From Hydrogenothermus sp964516095 (GTDB taxonomy: Bacteria > Aquificota > Aquificia > Aquificales > Hydrogenothermaceae), in the NCBI GenBank assembly GCA_964516095.1, contig CAZEYS010000014.1, positions 1-28,331 of the forward strand: 28,331 nucleotides of DNA, read 5' to 3'. Shown here one piece after another: positions 1 to 7,471 of the stretch. Each line of letters begins with the position of its first letter. The first letter of the stretch is position 1. The position numbers were made by a program, and so were the translations under genes. The notes below the pieces were generated by a model, which was not told the origin of the DNA, made no database searches, and saw only the letters and a list, made by a program, of their open reading frames with translations.

Positions 1-877
1 TCCATGGGGAAAAGGAAGACCAGGCTGGCATACAGAATGTACAGCTATGATATTTAAACATTTAGGCCAGACTATCGATATACACGGTGGTGGTCTCGAC
101 TTAACATTCCCTCACCATGAAAATGAGCTTGCCCAGGCAGAAGCTTTATCAGAGAAACCTTTTGCAAAATACTGGATACACAATGGGCTTGTTACAGTAA
201 ATGGTCAAAAGATGTCCAAATCTTTAGGTAATTATATAACATTGAAAGAAATATACGAAAAGTATAACCCAGATGTACTAAGACTACTGGTACTATCAGT
301 TCACTACAGAAGTCCTTTGGATTTTTCCTGGGATAAGTTAGAAGAAACAAAAAAAGCCTATGAAAGATTAAAAAATGCGATAAAAGAATATGAAATTTTA
401 GAAAAATTACCAGAAAACCCGGATTTTGAAGAGACTTTATACGAAAAAACAGCAAAGACACAGCAAGAATTTTATAGAGCAATGAGCAATGATTTTAATA
501 CACCTGAAGCTTTAGCTGCTATTTACAGTCTGGTTAGAGAAATGAATATCTTTAAAGATAAAGCTGTTAAAGAAGGAGGTATATCTAAAAAAGCCCTCGC
601 TTCTTATAAAGAAGCTGCAGATACTATCTACAATATCACAAAAGACATTTTTGGATTTTTCGATAGTCTTAAGCCCTGTATAGAACTTCCAGAACACGAA
701 ATTAGAAAATCAGAAAAAAATGTGGATGAGGAACTTATTAATATGCTGATTGAGATAAGAAACAAGGCAAGGAAAGATAAGAACTTTGAACTTGCAGATT
801 ATATAAGAGATACCTTAAAAGACAAAGGAATAATCTTAGAAGATACACCAGTTGGAACTGTCTGGAAAAAGGCTTAG
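1..877 (+). CDS. cysS: Cysteinyl-tRNA synthetase, C-terminal part (5' end outside window)
   Basis: Attaches cysteine to tRNA-Cys in the cytoplasm. The reading frame is open from base 2, so the gene enters from outside the window and the ATG at 47 is internal. The first visible residues (PWGKGRPGWHTEC) and the HGGGLDLTFPHHENE block are the family's zinc-site region: the Cys of WHTEC and the His and Glu of PHHENE match the metal ligands known from E. coli CysRS. The KMSKS loop follows (GQKMSKSLGNYIT). The rest is the helical DALR-type and anticodon-binding region, ending in GTVWKKA. About 291 residues are visible; the N-terminal Rossmann half with the HIGH motif (around 200 residues) is missing only because of the window edge. 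The methyltransferase gene starts 5 bases after the stop, so the two are probably co-transcribed. Identification is very secure. Confidence 0.97.
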   Translation, partial: PWGKGRPGWHTECTAMIFKHLGQTIDIHGGGLDLTFPHHENELAQAEALSEKPFAKYWIHNGLVTVNGQKMSKSLGNYITLKEIYEKYNPDVLRLLVLSVHYRSPLDFSWDKLEETKKAYERLKNAIKEYEILEKLPENPDFEETLYEKTAKTQQEFYRAMSNDFNTPEALAAIYSLVREMNIFKDKAVKEGGISKKALASYKEAADTIYNITKDIFGFFDSLKPCIELPEHEIRKSEKNVDEELINMLIEIRNKARKDKNFELADYIRDTLKDKGIILEDTPVGTVWKKA

Positions 878-882
878 CTAAA

Positions 883-1533
883 ATGTCTGACCATAGAGTA
901 GCTCAAAAAATCTTTAATTCTGCAGCAAAGGGATATGATTTTTTCTTAAACTTTACTACTTTAGGATTTATTAACTGGCTACAAAATAAGCTGATAAAGA
1001 ATACTCCCCTCAAGGATAATGTACTTGAAATTGGTACAGGTACAGGTGAACTTCTAAAGAAAATAAGTAAATTAAAAAAAACAACCCTTATAGGTGTAGA
1101 TATATCTGAAAATATGCTTAAAGTAGCTAAAAAGAAAACTCCAGAAGCATGTTTCATAAGAGCAAATGCTGAAAACTTACCTGTTAAAGAAAATGTAATA
1201 GATAATGTTTTTTACTCTTTAACATTTAGGCATTTAAACTCAGAAAATCAGATAAACCAGTTAAGTCGAATTGTAAAAAACGGAGGGACTGTTTCAATTT
1301 TAGATTTAGGCCACTCTAAATTACTGGTTTTTTTGTTTAAAAGGCTATTTAAACCAGTTGGAAAACTAATATTTTCTGAAGAAGAGTATAACTATTTTCT
1401 TAACAGTATGGAAAAGGCTAAAAATTTAGAAGAATTAGAAAATCTATTTAGTAAAAAAAACTTTAAAGCTATTTATAAAAAGAAATTTCTTTTTTCAAGT
1501 GTAATTTTAGTCATATTTAGAAAAGACAGTTAA
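883..1533 (+). CDS. UbiE/MenG-like SAM-dependent methyltransferase
   Basis: A 216-residue class I methyltransferase. The SAM-binding motif I is LEIGTGTG at residues 48-55, followed by an acidic strand end (GVDIS) and a post-I region with NAENLPV. The block RHLNSENQINQLSRIVKNGGTVSILDLG resembles the UbiE/COQ5 signature, where an Arg-His or Arg-Asn motif is followed by R-V-L-K-P-G-G. The N-terminal FNSAAKGYDFFLNFTTLGFINW also follows the UbiE pattern (YD...N...SLG...W). The UbiE family methylates demethylmenaquinone or the ubiquinone ring. In Aquificales the quinone is a methylthio-naphthoquinone, so the exact substrate here is open. The protein is somewhat short for the family (usually about 230-250 residues). 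It starts 5 bases after cysS. Another small-molecule methyltransferase remains possible. Confidence 0.65.
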   Translation: MSDHRVAQKIFNSAAKGYDFFLNFTTLGFINWLQNKLIKNTPLKDNVLEIGTGTGELLKKISKLKKTTLIGVDISENMLKVAKKKTPEACFIRANAENLPVKENVIDNVFYSLTFRHLNSENQINQLSRIVKNGGTVSILDLGHSKLLVFLFKRLFKPVGKLIFSEEEYNYFLNSMEKAKNLEELENLFSKKNFKAIYKKKFLFSSVILVIFRKDS

Positions 1534-1547
1534 TATGATATTATTAA

Positions 1548-1563
1548 TTTAGAATATTCTAAA
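1548..1563. repeat. 16-bp perfect palindrome upstream of DHQ synthase II
   Basis: TTTAGAATATTCTAAA is a perfect inverted repeat located 15 bases before the start codon, in the 44-base gap after the methyltransferase gene. It contains TAGAAT, a possible -10 hexamer, so it could be an operator. No T-run follows it, so it is not a typical terminator. The same TTAGAATA / TATTCTAA half-sequences occur in opposite orientation around the promoter of the efflux operon (4833-4840 and 4871-4878). Chance is a real possibility at this AT content. Confidence 0.35.
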
Positions 1564-1577
1564 AAAAAGGGGAAAAG

Positions 1578-2573
1578 ATGAAAGAGTTTGTAGTCGATGC
1601 AAGAAATTACGATAAAACTATCATAACAACAGCTATAGAATCAGGTGTAGATGCGATAATTATTCCTAAAGAAAAAGAAGAGGAAGCCAGAAAACTTGGC
1701 AGGGTTAAGTTTATAACAATAGATAAAGAAGGAAATCTTTCTGATAACTTTGTATGGGTAAAGATAGAAAATAAAAAAGATGAGGAAAAAGCAGCAAGCT
1801 TAGCAAAAGCTGGCAAAAAGGTAATAGTTGAAACTACCGACTGGACAATTATTCCGCTTGAAAACCTTATTGCCCAATCTGAAAATATATACTCTCTTGT
1901 AAAGAATTCAGAAGAAGCTGATACGGCAATAGGAATATTAGAAAAAGGGGTAAAAGGTGTAGTTCTTCAAACTAAAGATTTCAATGAAATAAAAAGAGTT
2001 TCAAATGTGATAAAACAAAACACAGAAAAACTACCTTTAGTAAAAGCAAAAGTTACATCCATAACTCCAGTTGGAATGGGAGATAGGGTGGCAGTTGATA
2101 CAACATCCCTTTTAAAACGCGGTGAAGGAATGCTCGTAGGAAACTCATCAGCAGGGATGATATTTGTACATGCAGAAACAGAAGAATCTCCATACGTTGC
2201 TGCAAGACCGTTTAGAGTCAATGCTGGAGCTGTACACATGTACACACGAATTCCTGGTGGAAAAACAGTCTATCTATGTGAATTAAAGGCTGGCAGTGAA
2301 GTTATGGTGTATGATACAGAAGGAAATGGTAGAGTTGTTTATGTTGGAAGAGCTAAGGTTGAAAGAAGACCAATGCTTTTAATAGAAGCTGAGTACAACG
2401 GGAAAAAACTATCTGCTGTTTTACAAAACGCAGAAACAATAAGAGTAGTAGGAGCTGATGGCTCTTTAATATCTGTTGTAGACCTGAAAGTAGGTGATGA
2501 AATTTTAGGTTATGTTGAAGAAGCTGGAAGACATTTTGGTATGAAAGTAGAAGAAACTATTATTGAGAAATAA
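1578..2573 (+). CDS. aroB': 3-Dehydroquinate synthase II (archaeal type)
   Basis: A 331-residue protein matching the archaeal-type DHQ synthase family throughout. It has an N-terminal (MKEFVVDARNYDKTIITTAIESGVDA) half of about 170 residues and a C-terminal half with the family blocks KVTSITPVGMGDRVAVDT, GEGMLVGNSSAGMIFVHAE, PFRVNAGAVHMYTRIPGGKTVYL and a final GYVEEAGRHFG. In the archaeal pathway this enzyme oxidatively deaminates 2-amino-3,7-dideoxy-D-threo-hept-6-ulosonate with NAD+ to give 3-dehydroquinate. It replaces the DAHP synthase/AroB route and feeds chorismate. It is unrelated to bacterial AroB. The start is supported by an AGGGGAA-type ribosome site a few bases upstream (around 1568-1574). 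A 44-base gap with a perfect palindrome precedes it, so it may have its own promoter. The MCE gene begins 2 bases after its stop. Confidence 0.92.
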   Translation: MKEFVVDARNYDKTIITTAIESGVDAIIIPKEKEEEARKLGRVKFITIDKEGNLSDNFVWVKIENKKDEEKAASLAKAGKKVIVETTDWTIIPLENLIAQSENIYSLVKNSEEADTAIGILEKGVKGVVLQTKDFNEIKRVSNVIKQNTEKLPLVKAKVTSITPVGMGDRVAVDTTSLLKRGEGMLVGNSSAGMIFVHAETEESPYVAARPFRVNAGAVHMYTRIPGGKTVYLCELKAGSEVMVYDTEGNGRVVYVGRAKVERRPMLLIEAEYNGKKLSAVLQNAETIRVVGADGSLISVVDLKVGDEILGYVEEAGRHFGMKVEETIIEK

Positions 2574-2575
2574 CT

Positions 2576-4105
2576 ATGAACCTTCAAGCTAAAGTAGGTT
2601 TATTTATATTTCTAACACTACTTGTTGGTGGATACTTAATTATAACCTTTGATAGTGGAGCTTTTAATAAATCCAAAAAGGTATACTATGCCTATTTTAA
2701 TGAGGCTCCAGGCTTATCAATCGGAGCTGATGTATCTATAAAAGGAATAAAAGCAGGGAAAGTTGAAGATATAACTTTAGAAAACGGCAAGGTCAAAATA
2801 AAGATAGGGCTGAATAAAGATATCCCAATATATAAAAATGCCAAAGTCTCTATACGAACGCTTGGTCTTATGGGGGATAAATACGTTTACATAGATCCCG
2901 GTACTCCTGATGCAGGAGAGTTATCATCAGGTGGAATAATCTTATACAGTAAAAAAGTTGCAACTACAGAAGACGTTTTTGAAAGTGTATCAAAATTTAT
3001 GAACAATCTAAATAAAGCAATAGGAAATGGAAAATTAGAAAAACTGATAAATGACATTGATCAGCTCGCTGTAGAGACAAAGACACTGGTATCTGAGAAT
3101 AGGGAAAACATCAAAAAATCAATTGATAATATAGAAAAGATTACATCATCATTAAGAAAAAGTTTGCCAGAGCTAATAGCAAAAATAAACAAAGTTGCAG
3201 ATAACTTAGAAAAAATAACAGGTGAAAATAGAGAAGATATCAGAGAACTTATTGTAAGTTTAAAAAATACTGCTAAGGCCCTTCAGACAAAAGCTCCTAA
3301 AACGTTAGATGATATAGATGAAGCAGCTAACGAGATAAAGAATACTTTTAAAGAAAACAGATCAGATATAAAAGCTTCTATAGAGAAGATAAAGTCAGCA
3401 TCAGCTAAACTTGACAGTATTCTGGCAAAAATTGACCAAGGAAAAGGAACACTGGGTAAACTGGTAAATGAGGATGATATGTATAATAACATAAACGAAG
3501 GTGTCAAAGCCATATCAAAACCTTTTAAAGTTGTACTTGATTCAGATTTAAATGTGTACCTGTACGGTGAAAAACATACAGGAAATAAAGATACAAAAGC
3601 AGGAGCAGCAATAACTTTAGCTCCCAATTATGACAGATACCTTTATTTTGGGATTTTATCCAATTCAAATGGTGCTATAACAGAAGTGGAAGAGATAAAA
3701 ACAAATGGTTCAATTTATACACGTACTAAAAGAAGTTACAGTGTTGTATTTGATGCTCAGTATGCAAGAATACTTGCAGAAACAAAAAGTGGTAATCTTT
3801 GGGTAAGGGCTGGACTTAAGGAGTCGTCAGCAGATATTGGATTAGACTGGTGGTTTAATAAGAGATTTAGAATTACCAGTGATTTGTATAAATTCGGCAG
3901 AAAATACTCTCTGGAAGGTACAGATAAGCCAGAACTGGATACAGGAATATTTTATAAGTTTAAAAACAATCCATTTTTTGTAAAATTTGGAGCATCAGAT
4001 ATATTAGTAAGAAAGTATAGAGGTGTTTATATAGGTGCTGGACTTATGTTCTCCGATGAATATCTTAAATATATGCTGGGAGGATTAGGAGGATTAAAAC
4101 CATAA
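2576..4105 (+). CDS. MCE/MlaD family protein with helical stalk and beta-rich C-terminus
   Basis: A 509-residue envelope protein, probably a lipid-transport component. Residues about 7-25 form one membrane anchor (VGLFIFLTLLVGGYLII). Residues about 36-115 are a single MCE domain (APGLSIGADVSIKGIKAGKVEDI ... LGLMGDKYVYIDPG). Residues about 125-305 are a long, charged, helical region with repeated patterns such as ENRENIKKSIDNI and ENREDIRELI, typical of the MCE coiled-coil or tunnel region. From about residue 315 to the end the sequence turns into short alternating strands rich in aromatic residues (LNVYLYGE, YLYFGILSN, LWVRAGLKES, IGLDWWFN, GVYIGAGLMFS), which looks like an outer-membrane barrel or sheet. 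No MlaE-type permease or MlaF-type ATPase is next to it in this window. It lies 2 bases after aroB' and 16 before the Crp/Fnr gene. The MCE assignment is secure; the barrel is inferred. Confidence 0.85.
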   Translation: MNLQAKVGLFIFLTLLVGGYLIITFDSGAFNKSKKVYYAYFNEAPGLSIGADVSIKGIKAGKVEDITLENGKVKIKIGLNKDIPIYKNAKVSIRTLGLMGDKYVYIDPGTPDAGELSSGGIILYSKKVATTEDVFESVSKFMNNLNKAIGNGKLEKLINDIDQLAVETKTLVSENRENIKKSIDNIEKITSSLRKSLPELIAKINKVADNLEKITGENREDIRELIVSLKNTAKALQTKAPKTLDDIDEAANEIKNTFKENRSDIKASIEKIKSASAKLDSILAKIDQGKGTLGKLVNEDDMYNNINEGVKAISKPFKVVLDSDLNVYLYGEKHTGNKDTKAGAAITLAPNYDRYLYFGILSNSNGAITEVEEIKTNGSIYTRTKRSYSVVFDAQYARILAETKSGNLWVRAGLKESSADIGLDWWFNKRFRITSDLYKFGRKYSLEGTDKPELDTGIFYKFKNNPFFVKFGASDILVRKYRGVYIGAGLMFSDEYLKYMLGGLGGLKP

Positions 4106-4121
4106 AAATGGAGAGGAATAA

Positions 4122-4805
4122 ATGGATAAAGTTGAATTTCTTAAACAAGTAGACTTATTTAAAGGTCTAAAAGATAGCGAGCTTGAAGATATAGCAAAGT
4201 ATTTTTATGAGGAAGAATATAAAAAAGGAGATTATATTTTCTTTGAAGGTGATGATAATCCAGGTATATATATAGTAGTTGATGGAATTGTTAAATTAAC
4301 TAAAGAAACCTCAGATGGAAAAACTGTCATACTTAGACTTGCAACACCTAAAGAAGTGTTCGGATGGCTTGTTCTTGGAGAGTCTAAACCGGAAAGTACA
4401 TATACTGCACAGGCTCTGGTAGATACCAAAGTCCTACACATATCAAATGCAGATTTTCTCAGGCTTTTGACAAAATATCCAGCTATAGCTGTGAAAATAA
4501 CCTGTGACGCATCCAAAAAACTTTTAGAAGCCTATGACAGATTAAAAAGCCTTGCTGCAGAAAAGGTTGAGGGAAGAATAGCAAGTCTACTTTTAGACCT
4601 TGCAAAAAAGATGGGGAAAAGAGAAAACGGAAAAATAGTTATAAGTGCACCTATTACCAGACAGGATATTGCAGAAATGGCTGGAACTACGGTAGAAACA
4701 GCTATCCGAATAATTAGTAGATGGAAAAAAGAAGGTATAGTTAATACTGAAAGAGGGAAAATAGAAATATTAGATCCTGAGTATCTGGAAAACATAATTC
4801 TCTGA
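4122..4805 (+). CDS. Crp/Fnr family transcriptional regulator
   Basis: A 227-residue regulator. Residues about 10-125 are a cyclic-nucleotide-type beta-roll (KGDYIFFEGDDNPGIYIVVDGIVKL, then FGWLVLGESKPESTYTAQAL). A long dimer helix follows, then a winged HTH at about 165-215 (ITRQDIAEMAGTTVETAIRIISRWKKEGIV). The cAMP-pocket Glu and Arg-Ala of true Crp are absent (GWLVLGESKPESTYTA), and there is no N-terminal Cys cluster, so neither cAMP nor a [4Fe-4S] oxygen sensor is expected. It resembles Dnr/NnrR/FixK-like members of unknown ligand. The recognition helix carries V-E-x-x-x-R as in FNR, which predicts a TTGAY-type half-site, and such a site lies just after this gene. A GGAGAGG ribosome site is at about 4111-4117. 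The TGA stop is itself part of the putative binding site upstream of tolC. Confidence 0.9.
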   Translation: MDKVEFLKQVDLFKGLKDSELEDIAKYFYEEEYKKGDYIFFEGDDNPGIYIVVDGIVKLTKETSDGKTVILRLATPKEVFGWLVLGESKPESTYTAQALVDTKVLHISNADFLRLLTKYPAIAVKITCDASKKLLEAYDRLKSLAAEKVEGRIASLLLDLAKKMGKRENGKIVISAPITRQDIAEMAGTTVETAIRIISRWKKEGIVNTERGKIEILDPEYLENIIL

Positions 4806-4851
4806 CAAAAATCATTAGAAAAATTTTCGAAATTAGAATATAATATTATTT
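4803..4851 (+). promoter_or_regulatory. Predicted FNR-type activated promoter of the efflux operon
   Basis: A perfect -10 hexamer TATAAT is at 4839-4844, predicting a transcription start near 4850-4851. Its -35 region is poor (TAGAAA-like at about 4816-4821). Centred near 4808.5 is TGAC-AAAA-ATCA (4803-4814), matching the TGAY-N4-RTCA core recognised by FNR-type regulators. This is about 41.5-42.5 bp before the predicted start, the usual position for class II FNR activation. A weak -35 plus a site at this spacing fits an activator-dependent promoter. Its obvious candidate regulator is encoded immediately upstream. The site overlaps the TGA stop codon of that regulator gene. Sequence-based inference only. 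Confidence 0.5.
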
Positions 4852-4906
4852 GCATACCAACATATTCGGATATTCTAATAATAAAAGCAAATATAGAGGT
4901 GAAGAT

Positions 4907-6277
4907 ATGAGAATATTTTTATTGTTTTTGCTAATGAGTTTTAGTATGCTGCAAGCACAAGTGATAACAGAAGAAGATGCTATTAAAATAGCTCTTAAGA
5001 AGAATTTTGAAGTAAATGCTGCAAAAAAGGCTGTTAAAGCTAAAGAATACAAATATAAAGCCTCTAAAGGTATGAGATGGCCTCGAATAGACCTTTACGC
5101 AAACTTTTTAAGAACCAATAATCCTGGATATGCAATGATGAACACATTAAATCAAAAAAGACTTGATATGAACCAGTCATCAAAGTTTGTAGATATGACT
5201 TCTTTTAATACATTATTAGGTATGCCTTTATTTAAAAGCCCATCTTACCCAGAAGTTAACAACTGGCAGACAAAACTTCAGGCACAGGTACCGATTTACA
5301 CAGGAGGTAAGATATCTACTGCACAGGACATATACAAAAAAGACTTCTTAGCTGAAAAACATAATCTAAAAAGAGTGAAAGAAAAGACAATTTATAACGT
5401 CATAAAAGCATACAAAGGAGCTTTACTGGCAAAAAATGCCATTAAAATAGCACAAGAAGCTTACAATACAGCAAAAAAACATTACGAAACAGCTGTAAAA
5501 ATGCAGCAAAATGGAATGTTAATCCATGCAGATGTATTAAGAGCCCAAATATATATGCTTAGGATGAAAGACAAAATAACACAGGCAAAATCTCAGTATC
5601 TAACAGCAAAAAAAGCTTTGCTTTTAGCTATGGGAGATACAAAAACAAAACCAGAGGATATAGATGTTGAAGGAAATCTTAAGTGTGAAAGTCCAGATAA
5701 GGATGTAAACTACTACGAAAATGTAGCAGTTAAAGCAAGAGAAGATTTAATAGCCCTTAAGAAAAAAGTCCAGATAGCCAAAGACATGATTAAATTAACA
5801 AAAGCAGACTTTTTACCGACTGTTGGGGCATTTGCATTTTATGAAATGGATTCAAAAAACTCCCCATTTGACCCAGAAGGAAGATGGTGGGGTGCTGGAA
5901 TAGGACTTACATGGAATATTTTCAATGGATTTCAAAAAATTAACAGATACAAATCTGCAAAACAAGAATACCTAAAGTACAAAAATCAGATAAAAGGTTT
6001 CCAGGAATATATAAAGTTTAAAGTGTACGAAGCTTATAGAAACTACATAACAGCTGTTAATAATTACGAAACTGAAAAGTCAAACTTAAAATATGCTAAC
6101 GAAGTCCTAAAAGTAACAGAAAAAACCTTTCAAAATGGTATGGCATCAATGCTAGATTTGATAGATACCCAAACCATGAGAGATAAGATTCACTTTGATT
6201 TAAACAAAACAGCTTATATATGTGAAATCAAAAGATTAGACCTTAAATACCAATCAGGATTAATAAAAGAAAAATAA
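4907..6277 (+). CDS. TolC family outer-membrane efflux protein
   Basis: The outer-membrane channel of a tripartite efflux system. I choose the ATG at 4907 over the in-frame one at 4850: it begins a clear signal peptide (MRIFLLFLLMSFSMLQAQ), has AGAGGTGA at 4895-4902 as ribosome site, and lies after the predicted transcription start near 4850. That gives about 456 residues, normal for the family. Two TolC repeats are visible, each with long amphipathic helices and conserved turns: VPIYTGGKISTAQ and later LTWNIFNGFQKINRYKSAKQEYL are the paired strand-to-helix junctions. The helices are Ala/Lys/Glu-rich. The C-terminal repeat contains the typical ANEVLKVTEKTFQNGMASMLDLIDTQ segment. It is followed 17 bases later by the membrane fusion protein and then the RND pump. 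Confidence 0.93.
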   Translation: MRIFLLFLLMSFSMLQAQVITEEDAIKIALKKNFEVNAAKKAVKAKEYKYKASKGMRWPRIDLYANFLRTNNPGYAMMNTLNQKRLDMNQSSKFVDMTSFNTLLGMPLFKSPSYPEVNNWQTKLQAQVPIYTGGKISTAQDIYKKDFLAEKHNLKRVKEKTIYNVIKAYKGALLAKNAIKIAQEAYNTAKKHYETAVKMQQNGMLIHADVLRAQIYMLRMKDKITQAKSQYLTAKKALLLAMGDTKTKPEDIDVEGNLKCESPDKDVNYYENVAVKAREDLIALKKKVQIAKDMIKLTKADFLPTVGAFAFYEMDSKNSPFDPEGRWWGAGIGLTWNIFNGFQKINRYKSAKQEYLKYKNQIKGFQEYIKFKVYEAYRNYITAVNNYETEKSNLKYANEVLKVTEKTFQNGMASMLDLIDTQTMRDKIHFDLNKTAYICEIKRLDLKYQSGLIKEK

Positions 6278-6294
6278 TATAAACGGAGGAAAAA

Positions 6295-7458
6295 ATGAAA
6301 AGTGTATTGAAATTTATATTTTTCTTTGTTTTGCCAATAGGAATTTTCATTCTCTGGATTGGAGGCTTTTTCTCACATAGAATACCTCCAGGATATGCAC
6401 AGGAAAATCCTAAAGTCGTTTCAGGTTTAAAAGTAGAGGAAGTAAGACCAACAGAGGTTTATGAAAGATACAAAATAGATGGCTATACAACTTCATCTGA
6501 TACTGCCAAAGTTTCAACAAAGTTAATGGGGAAAGTTTATAAAGTTAATGTCAGAGAAGGGGATTTTGTAAAAAAAGGTCAAATTTTAGCAGTAGTTGAC
6601 CATTCAGATTTATTAGCACAAAAAGAAGAATTAAAGGCTGGTCTTGCAGAGTTAAAAGCAGGTAAAGAAGAAGCATTAGCCGGTAAAAAGGCAGCACAGG
6701 CTCAGTTTGAGTTTGCAAAAATCACATATGAAAGAGTTAAAAACCTCTATCTTGATAACGCTGTTCCTAAACAAAAATTAGATGAAGCAAAAATGCACTA
6801 TGATGCTGCTAAAGCTCAACTTGAACAGGTGGAAGCCAAATTAAAACAGCTCAATGAAAAGGAAAAACAACTAAAGGCAAAAATGAAACAGCTTCAGTCT
6901 ATAGAAAAGTACGCGTATATAAGAGCTCCGTTTGATGGATATATAATCAAAAAAATGATAGATATTGGAGATATGTCTGCTCCAGGTATGCCAGCGTTTA
7001 TTATTGGAAACAAAAAAAGTCAGTTTCAATCTCTTATAGATGCAAAATATCTAAAATACATAAAAGTTGGAGATACGCTTAAAATTCACATAGATGCTTT
7101 AAATGAAGATGTAAATGGAAAGATTATAGAAAAAAATCAAAATGCAGATCCTCATAACAACAGTTTTAGTATAAAAGCTACACTGGATAAAAACCTACCT
7201 GTAGGACTGTATGGATTTAGCTATATAAAAGGAAAAAAGACTAAAAAAATTTTAATACCTTTATCTGCAATAGTTAGACAGAATAACATAACCTCCGTTT
7301 TTGTTGTAGGAGAAGATGGTATTTTGAGACTTGTTCCTGTGTCTTTAGGTGAAGTTTACGGAGATAAGGTAGAAGTTAAAGGTGGTATATCTGTAGGTGA
7401 TAAAATCGTAGTTTCAAATACAGAAAAAGCCTGTAATGGTTGCAGAATAAGTCTTTAG
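6295..7458 (+). CDS. RND efflux membrane fusion protein (periplasmic adaptor)
   Basis: A 387-residue adaptor of the HlyD/AcrA class that links the inner-membrane pump to the TolC channel. It has an N-terminal membrane segment (residues about 6-26) and no lipobox Cys. A barrel-sandwich (lipoyl-like) half follows (GKVYKVNVREGDFVKKGQILAVVDHSDL, about 80-107). Residues about 108-205 form a coiled-coil hairpin rich in Lys, Glu and Ala. The returning lipoyl half is IRAPFDGYIIKKMIDIGDMSAPGMPAFIIG, and a beta-barrel and membrane-proximal domain complete the protein. The last residues (KACNGCRISL) contain a CxxC pair, which is unusual for this class. A GGAGGA-type ribosome site precedes the start. The pump gene starts 13 bases downstream. 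Confidence 0.93.
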   Translation: MKSVLKFIFFFVLPIGIFILWIGGFFSHRIPPGYAQENPKVVSGLKVEEVRPTEVYERYKIDGYTTSSDTAKVSTKLMGKVYKVNVREGDFVKKGQILAVVDHSDLLAQKEELKAGLAELKAGKEEALAGKKAAQAQFEFAKITYERVKNLYLDNAVPKQKLDEAKMHYDAAKAQLEQVEAKLKQLNEKEKQLKAKMKQLQSIEKYAYIRAPFDGYIIKKMIDIGDMSAPGMPAFIIGNKKSQFQSLIDAKYLKYIKVGDTLKIHIDALNEDVNGKIIEKNQNADPHNNSFSIKATLDKNLPVGLYGFSYIKGKKTKKILIPLSAIVRQNNITSVFVVGEDGILRLVPVSLGEVYGDKVEVKGGISVGDKIVVSNTEKACNGCRISL

Positions 7459-7471
7459 AGAGGAGTAAGCA

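Noticed and set aside
3283..3627. Minus-strand open frame of 114 codons inside the MCE gene
   Set aside because: It is a shadow of a well-supported plus-strand gene, with no ribosome site or recognisable domain.
4850..4906. Earlier ATG of the TolC-like frame (4850)
   Set aside because: It lies at the predicted transcription start, lacks a ribosome site, and would add 19 residues before an evident signal peptide starting at 4907.
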